Below are positions 50,301-58,407 of a stretch of DNA of 64,000 nt, one piece after another. Position 1 is the first letter of the stretch; each line of letters opens with the position of its first letter. Position numbers and translations under genes: made by a program. The stretch is from positions 1,805,501 to 1,869,500 of the forward strand of contig NZ_CP015109.1 of assembly GCF_002082015.1 (NCBI RefSeq), in the 5' to 3' direction. The notes beneath the pieces are model-generated. The model did no database searches, was not told where the DNA came from, and worked only from the letters and a program-made list of their open reading frames with translations. The stretch comes from Sporosarcina ureae (GTDB lineage: Bacteria; Bacillota; Bacilli; Bacillales_A; Planococcaceae).

Positions 50301-50390
50301 TTATTTATCCATCGACAATACTAGCTTTCCTTTTGCGTATCTCGTCTGCGTTTTTTCAACGCTTCAAACCTTTTCAGCCGCCCCTATAAC
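50301..50390 (-). pseudogene. Possible remnant of a zinc-type alcohol dehydrogenase 3' end
   Basis: On the minus strand the frame reads GAAEKV-stop-SVEKTQTRYAKGKLVLSMDK-stop. It resembles the last 25 or so residues of medium-chain NADP oxidoreductases, which commonly end in GKxVL. One in-frame TGA interrupts it, no start exists, and an intact terminator follows at once. The match is short and read by eye. Confidence 0.3.
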
Positions 50391-50520
50391 ACAGTGAATT
50401 TAACGCTATCAATACTCTTCTGGCAAGCCGAAAAAACTAACTTATAGTATGAAATACGTTTATAACCTTGCATACTGGGAATACTATAAAGTACTTTCAC
50501 GAATGGGAGGCGCGCTGCCA

Positions 50521-51372
50521 TTGACAGCTAATATTCAAAAGACAGATACGATAAAATGTATAACCGAATACGATACGTTGCGCAGAGTCATTTTATGCCC
50601 GCCAGAATTCATGGCAATTGACGAAGTTATTAATGAAGTGCAAAAAAGGTATGAAGATGAAAATATTGATAGACAACGTGCGATGAGACAGCACGCAGAG
50701 TTCGAGAAAGTTTTGAAGGAAAACGGAGTGGAGGTCATCACGCTACCTACTTCTGAAAAGTATCCTGAACAAGTCTTTACACGAGATATTGGATTCACAA
50801 TCGGTAATGAAGTGTTTATCGCAGACTTGGCTACAGATATACGAAAAGGAGAAGAAATCACGCTAAAAGAATGGCTGATCGCGCAAGACATTCCCTATCA
50901 GTCTGCGACGGATCAAATGGAAGGCGGAGACATTATTGTCGACCGGGATACTCTCTACATCGGCATCAGTAGCCGTACATCCGAGGAAGCGGTTAACAAG
51001 CTGGAAGAAAAGCTTCCCGATCATCAACTCAAGCGGATTCCATTTGACGGACGGTACTTGCATTTAGACTGTGTTTTCAATATCCTTTCTTCCGAAAAAG
51101 CGCTAGTCTTTCCAGCAGCGTTTGATCAGGAAACACTCCATCAACTGGCAGATTCGTACCAACTGATCGAAGTGGCGGAAGATGAACAGTTTTCGCTAGG
51201 TACTAATGTTCTCTCCATTGGTAATAATAAAGTATTCAGCCTTCCACAAAACGCACAAGTGAATGCAAACTTACGCGCAAATGGATTTGAAGTCATAGAA
51301 GTCGACTTCTCTGAAATTATTAAATCAGGCGGTTCTTTCAGATGTTGTTCGATGCCTGTAGAACGCGGATAA
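50521..51372 (+). CDS. Dimethylarginine dimethylaminohydrolase-like protein
   Basis: A 283-residue guanidine-modifying hydrolase of the DDAH/arginine deiminase fold, similar to Bacillus YkgA. FTRDIGFTIGNEVFIA, MEGGDIIVD, the catalytic His in YLHLDCVFNIL and the nucleophile Cys near the C terminus in GGSFRCCSMPVER are visible. Products would be citrulline plus an amine. The TTG at 50521 is chosen because GGGAGG lies ten bases upstream and the family starts there; the ATG at 50449 has no site. Confidence 0.85.
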   Translation: MTANIQKTDTIKCITEYDTLRRVILCPPEFMAIDEVINEVQKRYEDENIDRQRAMRQHAEFEKVLKENGVEVITLPTSEKYPEQVFTRDIGFTIGNEVFIADLATDIRKGEEITLKEWLIAQDIPYQSATDQMEGGDIIVDRDTLYIGISSRTSEEAVNKLEEKLPDHQLKRIPFDGRYLHLDCVFNILSSEKALVFPAAFDQETLHQLADSYQLIEVAEDEQFSLGTNVLSIGNNKVFSLPQNAQVNANLRANGFEVIEVDFSEIIKSGGSFRCCSMPVERG

Positions 51373-51375
51373 TAC

Positions 51376-51432
51376 AAAAGACTGAAGCTTAAATGCCACA
51401 AACAATGCGGTGTTTTACGCTTCAGTCTTTTT
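51376..51432. terminator. Bidirectional terminator after the DDAH-like gene
   Basis: AAAAGACTGAAGC and GCTTCAGTCTTTT pair perfectly across a 30-base loop, between convergent genes. Confidence 0.88.
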
Positions 51433-52143
51433 CTATTCAATCACATCTATATAAGTTCCATATTCATTTTCTACCTCTGGAAGTTTCAGCATAATTGATT
51501 CGGGTACGATCAAGTGAATCGTCATAGCTCTAGACACCGATCCTGAAGAATAACCATAAGCTTTTTCCCCAGTGAACTGGTTCAATATATTCGAATCATG
51601 ATAAAACGTATACTGTATATTATTAAGAGGTTGTTTAGGTACAGTCATTAAATTACTTTCCCAAATCGGCAATGCAATTTCAAGCCGGTCTGTAACGTCA
51701 TAATACACATCATTCTCCTCCCCGATATTCGCCATCAGTTCAGGGGTGTAGACGGTTTCTGTAATGGTATGGCTGTTGTCAGGTGTACGTTCAATTATAA
51801 GATAAGCATTTGTGAAAGAGGATATCACTAGTTCACCTTTTACTTTATGTGACTGCTTCGCCAGAACAAATTTTTCAGGAATAGGTATTCCCTCTACAAT
51901 CGCAGCCGGCAAATCAAATTCCACGTCCTTCATGTTTACTTTTGGGGGATTTCGATGTTCTACCTTACGTTCCATGACTTCCGCCACGACAAGACTAAGC
52001 AGCAGCAACAGAAGATAACCAAAAATGAAATTGCGATGAAACTTTTTCTTCAATCGCGTGTGCTTCATGTTTTTCGTGAATATCACAATTAAAACTAGAC
52101 CAAGCAGCAGGAACACAGGTATCAAAACCATAAAAATCATCAT
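51433..52143 (-). CDS. Membrane-anchored protein of an ABC operon, unknown function
   Basis: A 236-residue protein with two N-terminal hydrophobic segments (about residues 2-22 and 38-58) and an external C-terminal domain of about 170 residues. No family is recognised. The start overlaps the permease stop by four bases (ATGA), so it is the last gene of the GntR-ABC-permease unit and probably an accessory subunit or substrate sensor. Confidence 0.65.
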   Translation of the reverse strand: MMIFMVLIPVFLLLGLVLIVIFTKNMKHTRLKKKFHRNFIFGYLLLLLLSLVVAEVMERKVEHRNPPKVNMKDVEFDLPAAIVEGIPIPEKFVLAKQSHKVKGELVISSFTNAYLIIERTPDNSHTITETVYTPELMANIGEENDVYYDVTDRLEIALPIWESNLMTVPKQPLNNIQYTFYHDSNILNQFTGEKAYGYSSGSVSRAMTIHLIVPESIMLKLPEVENEYGTYIDVIE

Positions 52144-52889
52144 GGATTTCTCACCTCCAAACGGTTTGTCACAAAGAAGCTGATACCGAACAGTACGGAA
52201 ACCGACACTACTACTTTCAAAATAAATAACAGAATCGATGTCTCTCCATAGTAAAAGTACAATAAGCTTTCACCTTCGCCAACTGACAAGTTGATACCGA
52301 ACGTGAAATACATAAACCAGATCAATCCAAACAAGACGATAAACAACTTGCTGAATTGTATTAAGGTTCCAAGTAAATATCCAATCATCATGAGCAGCAA
52401 TGTATACGCTGTCATCACTAGAATTCGGGAGAAGAAATCTAGCGGCGATGATAGTAGACCTGTCGTTTCTATAATGATATTGTCGCCGAACAGCGCGACA
52501 ATTTTCATGACCGACCCGAGTAGCACTGTTGTTACACCGCCGATTAATGCCGCAGTACAAATGAAATAGAAGTTCGCGAGCTGAAAGGTTAGACGATTCG
52601 TCACGAATGAAAAAGATTCATTGCGCTGGGCAGCCGATGTCAACAGGAATCCAACAATAAGAGCCCAGAATAATGTCAATCCTACCTGTCCGTCATTCGA
52701 TATGGACGTAAAGTTGAAAGTTATACCCTCTCCCCAATCGTTCATGAAAGTAGATCCAGCGCCACTTATGAAAATAGTTCCAATGATCTGCAATACAATC
52801 AGTGTCGTAAATACGGCTCCGTTGGTACTCAATTTAAATAAATACTGACGCTTTGCCAGTTCATTCACGCTCCATTGCGTTGTAAACAT
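52140..52889 (-). CDS. ABC transporter permease-like membrane protein
   Basis: A 249-residue protein with six hydrophobic segments; residues 60-85 (GLTFWALIVGFLLTSAAQ-like) and the RNESFSFVTNRLTFQLANFY loop resemble YhcI-type ABC-2 permeases. It lies directly after the ATPase gene and overlaps it by 29 bases, with AGGAGGGG properly spaced before the ATG at 52889. Likely role is membrane partner of that ATPase. Confidence 0.7.
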   Translation of the reverse strand: MFTTQWSVNELAKRQYLFKLSTNGAVFTTLIVLQIIGTIFISGAGSTFMNDWGEGITFNFTSISNDGQVGLTLFWALIVGFLLTSAAQRNESFSFVTNRLTFQLANFYFICTAALIGGVTTVLLGSVMKIVALFGDNIIIETTGLLSSPLDFFSRILVMTAYTLLLMMIGYLLGTLIQFSKLFIVLFGLIWFMYFTFGINLSVGEGESLLYFYYGETSILLFILKVVVSVSVLFGISFFVTNRLEVRNP

Positions 52890-53769
52890 CGTCTACCCCT
52901 CCTGTCGTCTGGCCTGTCATTGCCAAATAGGCTTCGCTTGCAGATAGTGCCGATACGCGGATACCAGCCTGCTTCAGCTCATCCACTTCAGCCTCCGTAT
53001 GCTCATTGTCAACAATCCATTCTGTCATCGGACCCGCATTCGATCGATGAACGACCCCATATCGAATCGCATAAGATTTAAGCACACTCTCTTTAGCTTG
53101 AAGTGACAGGAACTTTTCCTGCAGTTCCGTAATCGGACCACGAAAAGCAATGCTCTTGCCGTCGATCACCAGAATATCCTCCAGCAAGTCCTCCATTTCT
53201 TCCATATGGTGACTCGATAAAAGAATTGTTCGTGGATGTGCTAGATAATCTTTCAGCAGCGCCCTGTAAAAATCTCTTCGCGCTCCAGCATCCATTCCCG
53301 TAATCGGCTCATCAAACATTGTTAGTGGACAACGTGTAGCAATGCCGACCACAGCATTGAATGTACTGCGTTTGCCTTTTGACAGGACACGATGGTTTAA
53401 CGTCAGCGGTAATTTGAAGTACTCGAGTAGACGCATAGCCAGTTCCTGATCCCAATTTTCATAGAAGCGATCACATTCCATTAGTAAATCACCCAGTGTT
53501 AGCGCATCCGGAAAGCCCATCATATCGTCTATGAAAATCATGTTAGCAGAAACCTTAAGGCTGTTGAAGGGACGCTCACCAAACACACGAAGCTCTCCAT
53601 CTGACTCTTTTATGAATCCTGCAACCATCTTCATAAGTGTCGTTTTCCCCACACCATTACGTCCTACCAATCCCGTAATGACATTCTCACGGATTTCTAA
53701 ACTTAACTGATTCAGTACTGTAATAGAACGATAGCTTTTCGTCACGTTTTTCAAAGTAATTGCTGGCAT
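52861..53769 (-). CDS. ABC transporter ATP-binding protein
   Basis: A 302-residue ATPase with Walker A GRNGVGKTTLMK near residue 36, Walker B LTMFDEPITGMD and the switch His in LSSHHMEEMEDLLED. The signature region reads LSKGKRSTFNAV, a variant typical of YtrB/YhcG-like proteins. A C-terminal extension follows residue 210. The start overlaps the GntR stop by one base (TAATG). It is regulated by the preceding GntR gene in all likelihood. Confidence 0.87.
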   Translation of the reverse strand: MPAITLKNVTKSYRSITVLNQLSLEIRENVITGLVGRNGVGKTTLMKMVAGFIKESDGELRVFGERPFNSLKVSANMIFIDDMMGFPDALTLGDLLMECDRFYENWDQELAMRLLEYFKLPLTLNHRVLSKGKRSTFNAVVGIATRCPLTMFDEPITGMDAGARRDFYRALLKDYLAHPRTILLSSHHMEEMEDLLEDILVIDGKSIAFRGPITELQEKFLSLQAKESVLKSYAIRYGVVHRSNAGPMTEWIVDNEHTEAEVDELKQAGIRVSALSASEAYLAMTGQTTGGVDDVYNAMERE

Positions 53770-54140
53770 TATGACCTCTCCTTTCGCTCTGCCCGAATTA
53801 ATTCAATGAGTTGTTCCTCTTGCAGGCCAAGCAATGCAGCTTCATCAAGTAGCTCCTGCACGAGACGACTTAACCTGCCGTTTTTCCGTTTCGTCAGCAG
53901 TTTCTCACGTGCTTCAACAGATACAAACGTGCCAAGGCCCCTTTTCTTGTAAATAAGTTCCGCATCAAGCAAAATCGTCAGCCCCTTCCCCGCAGTCGCA
54001 GGATTAATATTGAAAAGATCGGCCAGTTGATACTGTGAGTACACTTTATCGTCCGCTTGTAACGTACCATCAATAATTTCCGTCTCTAACCATTCTGCAA
54101 TTTGTATATAAATTGGCTTTTCTCCATCCATCTCAAGCAA
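53769..54140 (-). CDS. GntR-family regulator, YtrA/YhcF subgroup
   Basis: A 123-residue short GntR protein: a winged helix (DGEKPIYIQIAEWLETEIIDG then YSQYQLADLFNINPATAGKGL) and a brief C-terminal helical dimerisation part. This subgroup represses its own ABC transporter operon. TTG at 54140 follows AAGGTGG at about seven bases; ATG codons further upstream would lie inside the operator and promoter. The operator at 54166 lies 25 bases before the start. Confidence 0.88.
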   Translation of the reverse strand: MLEMDGEKPIYIQIAEWLETEIIDGTLQADDKVYSQYQLADLFNINPATAGKGLTILLDAELIYKKRGLGTFVSVEAREKLLTKRKNGRLSRLVQELLDEAALLGLQEEQLIELIRAERKERS

Positions 54141-54165
54141 GAACTTCACCACCTTAAGGTTGCCC

Positions 54166-54189
54166 AGTACATTACTGTTGTAATGTACT
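54166..54189 (-). promoter_or_regulatory. GntR operator, perfect inverted repeat
   Basis: AGTACATTAC and GTAATGTACT form 10-bp perfect arms separated by four bases. The element follows a TATACT -10 box on the minus strand and lies just before the GntR gene, as for YtrA-type autorepressors. Confidence 0.82.
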
Positions 54190-54311
54190 ATACGCATTTT
54201 TATAGTATAATGCAAATAAATAAAAATAAAAATATTGTTGGGAAACAATGAATAAAATAGTCACTTACTACTCATCCTAGGTAACTACACTGTATCTAAG
54301 GAGCGAATAAA

Positions 54312-54644
54312 ATGAATACAGTAAAGGACTTTCCTATTCAGCAAAACAGATTATTAAATGCGGGCTTTCTATTAGCTTGCCTATGTTTATTAGATGCCGT
54401 TTTCACGGATTATGGTTTACGGCTTGGTCATATAGAAGAAGCCAATCTACTAGTAGCGTTTTTATATGAACAAAGTATTCCTTTGTTCTATGTAGTGAAA
54501 CTAGGGTTACCTTTGATACTTTTGTATGTCGTGACAGTAAGTTCTTCAGGAATTGTCGTACGTATCGCTTTGACTACTGCATTATTCATTTATATCGCAG
54601 TACTGTTCATGCATATCTTTTGGTTGATCATGGTCGCAATCTAA
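54312..54644 (+). CDS. DUF5658-like membrane protein
   Basis: A 110-residue protein with three or four hydrophobic helices. CLLDAVFTDYGLRLGHIEEANLL and FYVVKLGLPLILL match the DUF5658 group of small Bacillales membrane proteins, of unknown function. The ATG follows TAAGGAGCGAATAAA. No partner gene. Confidence 0.75.
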   Translation: MNTVKDFPIQQNRLLNAGFLLACLCLLDAVFTDYGLRLGHIEEANLLVAFLYEQSIPLFYVVKLGLPLILLYVVTVSSSGIVVRIALTTALFIYIAVLFMHIFWLIMVAI

Positions 54645-54724
54645 TTAGTGCTTTAATTACCTCTTCTATATCCCGTGTTTATCGTATACTAAATGTATAA
54701 GTACACGGAAAGAAGGAGTTGTTA

Positions 54725-55384
54725 TTGAGCATTGAACCATCACTACGAACACTTTCTATTGGGATGCCGCGCATATTACAATCTGCTAATGGCAGAGAAT
54801 TTTCTAGCGCTATTTGTAAACAGACTGCAAAAGAAGCATTTCTTTCTGTAGATGGTTTTCAAGGGGATGGAATTGCAGACACGAAGCACCACGGCGGTCC
54901 CGATCGAGCGGTCTGTATCTACCCAAGTGAACACTATGATTTTTGGGAAAAAGAATTCTCCTGCATGTTGCCCACTTCTACATTTGGAGAAAATCTGACA
55001 GTAGACGGGATGCTGGAGAAAGATATATGTATTGGAGATATGTTTACAGTTGGAGATTCAGTGATTCAAGTCACACAAGGTCGAGTACCTTGCAGCACCA
55101 TTAGTAAGCGCACTGGGTTGCCTGGTCGGATGAAAGGAATGGTCAACACCGGATTCACAGGTTACCTATGCCGTGTTGTTAAAGAAGGAATTGTTCGTTC
55201 GGATTATCCGATTACTTTGCTTCAACAAGACCCAAACCACGTCTCCATTCTCTATGCTAATGAAGTATATTTTCAGCGCCTTAAAGATTTGGAAGGATTG
55301 AAACGAATTTTGGAGGTCGATGCACTGGCTGAAGAATGGCAACATATGCTGACGAAACGGCTAGATAAACTCAAGAATATCTAA
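54725..55384 (+). CDS. MOSC-domain protein, YiiM type
   Basis: A 219-residue protein with a MOSC beta barrel and C-terminal helices. FQGDGIADTKHHGGPDRAV near residue 48 and the conserved Cys in GRVPCSTISKRTG near residue 120 match the YiiM group, which binds molybdenum cofactor and reduces N-hydroxylated compounds in E. coli. The TTG at 54725 is used because AAGGAG lies six bases upstream. Followed by a terminator. Confidence 0.85.
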   Translation: MSIEPSLRTLSIGMPRILQSANGREFSSAICKQTAKEAFLSVDGFQGDGIADTKHHGGPDRAVCIYPSEHYDFWEKEFSCMLPTSTFGENLTVDGMLEKDICIGDMFTVGDSVIQVTQGRVPCSTISKRTGLPGRMKGMVNTGFTGYLCRVVKEGIVRSDYPITLLQQDPNHVSILYANEVYFQRLKDLEGLKRILEVDALAEEWQHMLTKRLDKLKNI

Positions 55385-55434
55385 AAAAGGAACTAACCTA
55401 CGATATAAAAAATCGTCGATCAGTTCCTTTTTTT
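55383..55434. terminator. Bidirectional terminator
   Basis: AAAAAAGGAACT and AGTTCCTTTTTT pair, with an inner ACGAT/ATCGT stem. It separates the convergent MOSC and reductase genes. Confidence 0.88.
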
Positions 55435-55436
55435 GT

Positions 55437-56483
55437 TTATATAAGCTGTTTCACTAATTCTCGATTTCGTTCCTTAAAGAGTTCATTATGAGAAGATACC
55501 ATACCATTTTCATTTGCTTTTGGATCAATATAGATTTTGGCGCAGTTTACTGCATTCGCAGCATCTTGAAATGCGCCTGCAATTAAATGTAGTTTGCCAT
55601 CGTGGCTCAGTACATCCCCTGCCGCATACATACCTTCTATGGACGTAGCACTCATGCAAGTACCCGCAATCTGTTTATGTTCCGTTAGTTCAACACCAAG
55701 TTGCTGATCACCGATTAACGAAGTATCACGCTCATAACCGTGATTAATGATCACTTCATCCACAGCTATCGTGGTAACTGTTTCTTCTTCATTGTGTTGT
55801 AGCTCCACTCTCTCAATTGAGCTATGATCTTCAGACGCAATGAAACGGGATATATTCGTATTAAAGTGACAGACCACACCACTTTCCAAAAGTTGTCGCA
55901 CTTGCGCTTCATGTCCGCTTAAATTGTCTTTACGGTAGGTTAGATATATTTTCTTAGCGATTGGTTGCAGCTCATTGGCCCAGTCAATCGCTGCATTGCC
56001 ACCGCCTGAAATCAGGATAGTCTTCCCTTTAAAGCGTTCCAAAGACTTTACCGTGTAGTTCAAATTCGATACTTCAAAACGTTCTGCCCCCTCCACTTCA
56101 ATCTTCTGCGGATTCAAAATACCTGTACCGGTCGCCAATATAACAGTTTTGCTGTAATGAATAGTGCCAGATGAGCTATATAATGCAAAATGCTTGTCTT
56201 CTGTCCTTACGATTTTTTCAATTTTTTCATTGAGTACGACTTCTGGATCAAATGTTAATCCCTGATCCACAAGCCGTTCGATTACCTGTGCCCCTGGTGC
56301 CGGAGTGATACCGCCGATATCCCAAATCATTTTTTCCGGATAGACATGGATCTTTCCACCGAGTTGCTGTTGATACTCAATGATTTTCGTCTTCATTTCA
56401 CGCAATCCACTATAAAAAGCAGCATATAACCCCGCAGGTCCACCGCCGATAATCGTTACGTCCAGTAGCTGATTTTGTTTCAT
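55437..56483 (-). CDS. Ferredoxin/flavodoxin--NADP reductase, YumC type
   Basis: A 348-residue thioredoxin-reductase-like flavoprotein without the redox CxxC. The FAD motif IIGGGPAGLYAAFYSGLR lies near residue 9, the NADP motif ISGGGNAAIDWA near residue 160, and GMYAAGDVLSHDGK near residue 285. It reduces ferredoxin or flavodoxin with NADPH. The ATG at 56483 follows AAAAGGAGAAGATGGA. It is divergent from a siderophore system across a Fur box, so it may supply electrons for iron release. Confidence 0.9.
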   Translation of the reverse strand: MKQNQLLDVTIIGGGPAGLYAAFYSGLREMKTKIIEYQQQLGGKIHVYPEKMIWDIGGITPAPGAQVIERLVDQGLTFDPEVVLNEKIEKIVRTEDKHFALYSSSGTIHYSKTVILATGTGILNPQKIEVEGAERFEVSNLNYTVKSLERFKGKTILISGGGNAAIDWANELQPIAKKIYLTYRKDNLSGHEAQVRQLLESGVVCHFNTNISRFIASEDHSSIERVELQHNEEETVTTIAVDEVIINHGYERDTSLIGDQQLGVELTEHKQIAGTCMSATSIEGMYAAGDVLSHDGKLHLIAGAFQDAANAVNCAKIYIDPKANENGMVSSHNELFKERNRELVKQLI

Positions 56484-56555
56484 TCCATCTTCTCCTTTTA
56501 AAATAATTATTGACATCGCTTGCATTTCAATTTATGATTCTCATTGTATCGATAT

Positions 56556-56570
56556 TGATAATCATTATCA
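56556..56570. promoter_or_regulatory. Fur box
   Basis: TGATAATCATTATCA is a perfect palindrome matching the core of the Bacillus Fur box. It lies in the divergent region between the reductase and the siderophore ABC genes; a related TGATTCTCATTG precedes it. Confidence 0.88.
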
Positions 56571-56605
56571 ATGATTATTTAGTAGGAAAGGTTGGATTTC
56601 ACGAA

Positions 56606-57400
56606 ATGGTTCGCTTGTATACAGAAAATCTACACGTTTCATACGATGATCATCTAATTGTTAAAGGAATATCCGTTCAAGTACCTGATAAGAGAGTGAC
56701 TGCCATTATCGGAGCAAACGGTTGTGGCAAATCAACCTTTCTAAAGGCCGTTACACGTTTAATTCCACATCAATCAGGAGAAGTCATATTGGATGGTGGA
56801 AACATCGTTAAGCAACGGACGAAACAGCTCGCACAAAAGATGGCTATTCTTCCTCAGACACAAGAAGCCGCCAGTGGTTTAACGGTTGGTGAATTGGTCT
56901 CCTACGGTAGATTCCCTTACCAGAATGCAATGGGGCGTTTGACGCCGCGTGATATGGATGTCATCAACTGGGCACTCGAAGTCACCAATACGACTGATTT
57001 CAAATATCGTCAAGTCGATGCATTATCCGGTGGTCAACGGCAACGCGTTTGGATTGCGATGGCACTTGCCCAGGAAACAGATATCATCTTCCTAGATGAG
57101 CCGACTACCTATTTGGATATGGCACATCAACTGGAAGTGCTAGAGCTATTACAAAGGCTTAACGAAGAACAGCAACGCACCATTGTCATGGTGCTTCATG
57201 ACCTGAATCAAGCAGCACGTTTTGCCGATTTCATCATTGCGATGAAAGATGGAGAAGTTGTACGTGCGGGTATGTGCGAGGAAGTTATAAGACCGGACAT
57301 ACTACGGGAAGTATTTCGAATTGATGCGGAAATCGGAACGGATCCAAGAACGGGAAAACCGTTATGCATTACATATGATTTATTAAAAGGAGACGAATAA
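56606..57400 (+). CDS. Siderophore/iron ABC transporter ATP-binding protein (FecE/FhuC type)
   Basis: A 264-residue ATPase with Walker A GANGCGKSTFLKAV near residue 38, signature LSGGQRQRVWIAMALAQ, and Walker B IIFLDEPTTYLD. The YLD form and HDLNQAARFAD typify the iron-siderophore group. The ATG at 56606 gives the family length; the upstream in-frame sequence crosses the Fur box. Four bases separate it from the binding-protein gene. Confidence 0.9.
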   Translation: MVRLYTENLHVSYDDHLIVKGISVQVPDKRVTAIIGANGCGKSTFLKAVTRLIPHQSGEVILDGGNIVKQRTKQLAQKMAILPQTQEAASGLTVGELVSYGRFPYQNAMGRLTPRDMDVINWALEVTNTTDFKYRQVDALSGGQRQRVWIAMALAQETDIIFLDEPTTYLDMAHQLEVLELLQRLNEEQQRTIVMVLHDLNQAARFADFIIAMKDGEVVRAGMCEEVIRPDILREVFRIDAEIGTDPRTGKPLCITYDLLKGDE

Positions 57401-57403
57401 CTG

Positions 57404-58336
57404 TTGAAGAAAATTCTATTACCTGCCCTTTTGCTTATCGTACTTGCGTTAGCAGCTTGCGGCAATAAACAGGAAGAACCTGTGGAAGAAGATACACCTG
57501 CAAAAGAACAAGGAGCAAGCAGCACAATCACTTATGAATCTGAAGAAGGTCCTGTGGAAGTTCCTGCAGATCCGCAGCGTGTTGTAGTGTTGTCAAGTTT
57601 TGCTGGTACTGTACATGAATTTGGCGTGAATTTAGTAGGAGTAGAATCTTGGTCAAAAGATAACCCAAGCTTTGATTCATTTCTGAAAGACGTAGAAGAA
57701 GTTTCAGATGAAAATATCGAAAAAATCATTGAACTGGAGCCCGATTTAATTATTGGATTGAACACCATTAAGAACATTGATAAATTAAAAGAAATTGCAC
57801 CTACTGTTACGTATACTTATGGAAAAGTGGACTATTTAACACAACAAATCGAAATCGGTAAGTTATTGAATAAAGAAAAAGAAGCAACAGAATGGGTACA
57901 GGCATTTAAGGCACGTGCGAAGCAGGCAGGAGAAGATATTAAAGCCAAAATCGGAGAAGATACAACAGTTTCCGTCATCGAAGAGTTTGACAAGCAAATT
58001 TACGTCTTCGGCGATAACTGGGGTAGAGGAACTGAAATCCTATACCAGGAAATGAAATTGGCTATGCCTGAAAAGGTAAAGAAAATGACTGAGAAAGATG
58101 GATATTATGCTTTATCTGCAGAAGTCTTGCCCGAATTCGCCGGAGATTATGTCATCTTAAGTAAAAGCGATACCGGAGATAATTCATTCCTGGAAACAGA
58201 AACATACAAGAATATTCCTGCCGTCAAAAATAATCAAGTTTATCAAGTAAACACAGCGGAATTCTCTTTCAACGATGCCTATACACTGGATAACCAGCTT
58301 GATTTCTTTATTGAAAGTTTTTTAGGAACTAAGTAA
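57404..58336 (+). CDS. Siderophore/iron-binding lipoprotein
   Basis: A 310-residue class III binding protein anchored by a lipobox (LALAACGN near residue 19), followed by a Glu-rich linker and a TroA-like two-domain fold: VVVLSSFAGTVHEFGV, IIELEPDLIIG and VIEEFDKQIYVFGDNWGRG. It captures ferric siderophore outside the cell. A TTG start follows AAAGGAG. Second gene of the Fur-linked unit. Confidence 0.9.
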   Translation: MKKILLPALLLIVLALAACGNKQEEPVEEDTPAKEQGASSTITYESEEGPVEVPADPQRVVVLSSFAGTVHEFGVNLVGVESWSKDNPSFDSFLKDVEEVSDENIEKIIELEPDLIIGLNTIKNIDKLKEIAPTVTYTYGKVDYLTQQIEIGKLLNKEKEATEWVQAFKARAKQAGEDIKAKIGEDTTVSVIEEFDKQIYVFGDNWGRGTEILYQEMKLAMPEKVKKMTEKDGYYALSAEVLPEFAGDYVILSKSDTGDNSFLETETYKNIPAVKNNQVYQVNTAEFSFNDAYTLDNQLDFFIESFLGTK

Positions 58337-58345
58337 GCAAACAAG

Positions 58346-58378
58346 ATGGGGCTCTTCTTCATTGAAGAACCTCTTTTT
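58346..58378 (+). terminator. Possible intraoperonic terminator
   Basis: An imperfect GGGGCTCTTC/GAAGAACCTC stem followed by seven T residues lies between the binding-protein and permease genes. It could lower permease expression relative to the binding protein. Confidence 0.5.
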
Positions 58379-58407
58379 TTATGAAAAGAAAGGAGCGGAT
58401 GAACCAA

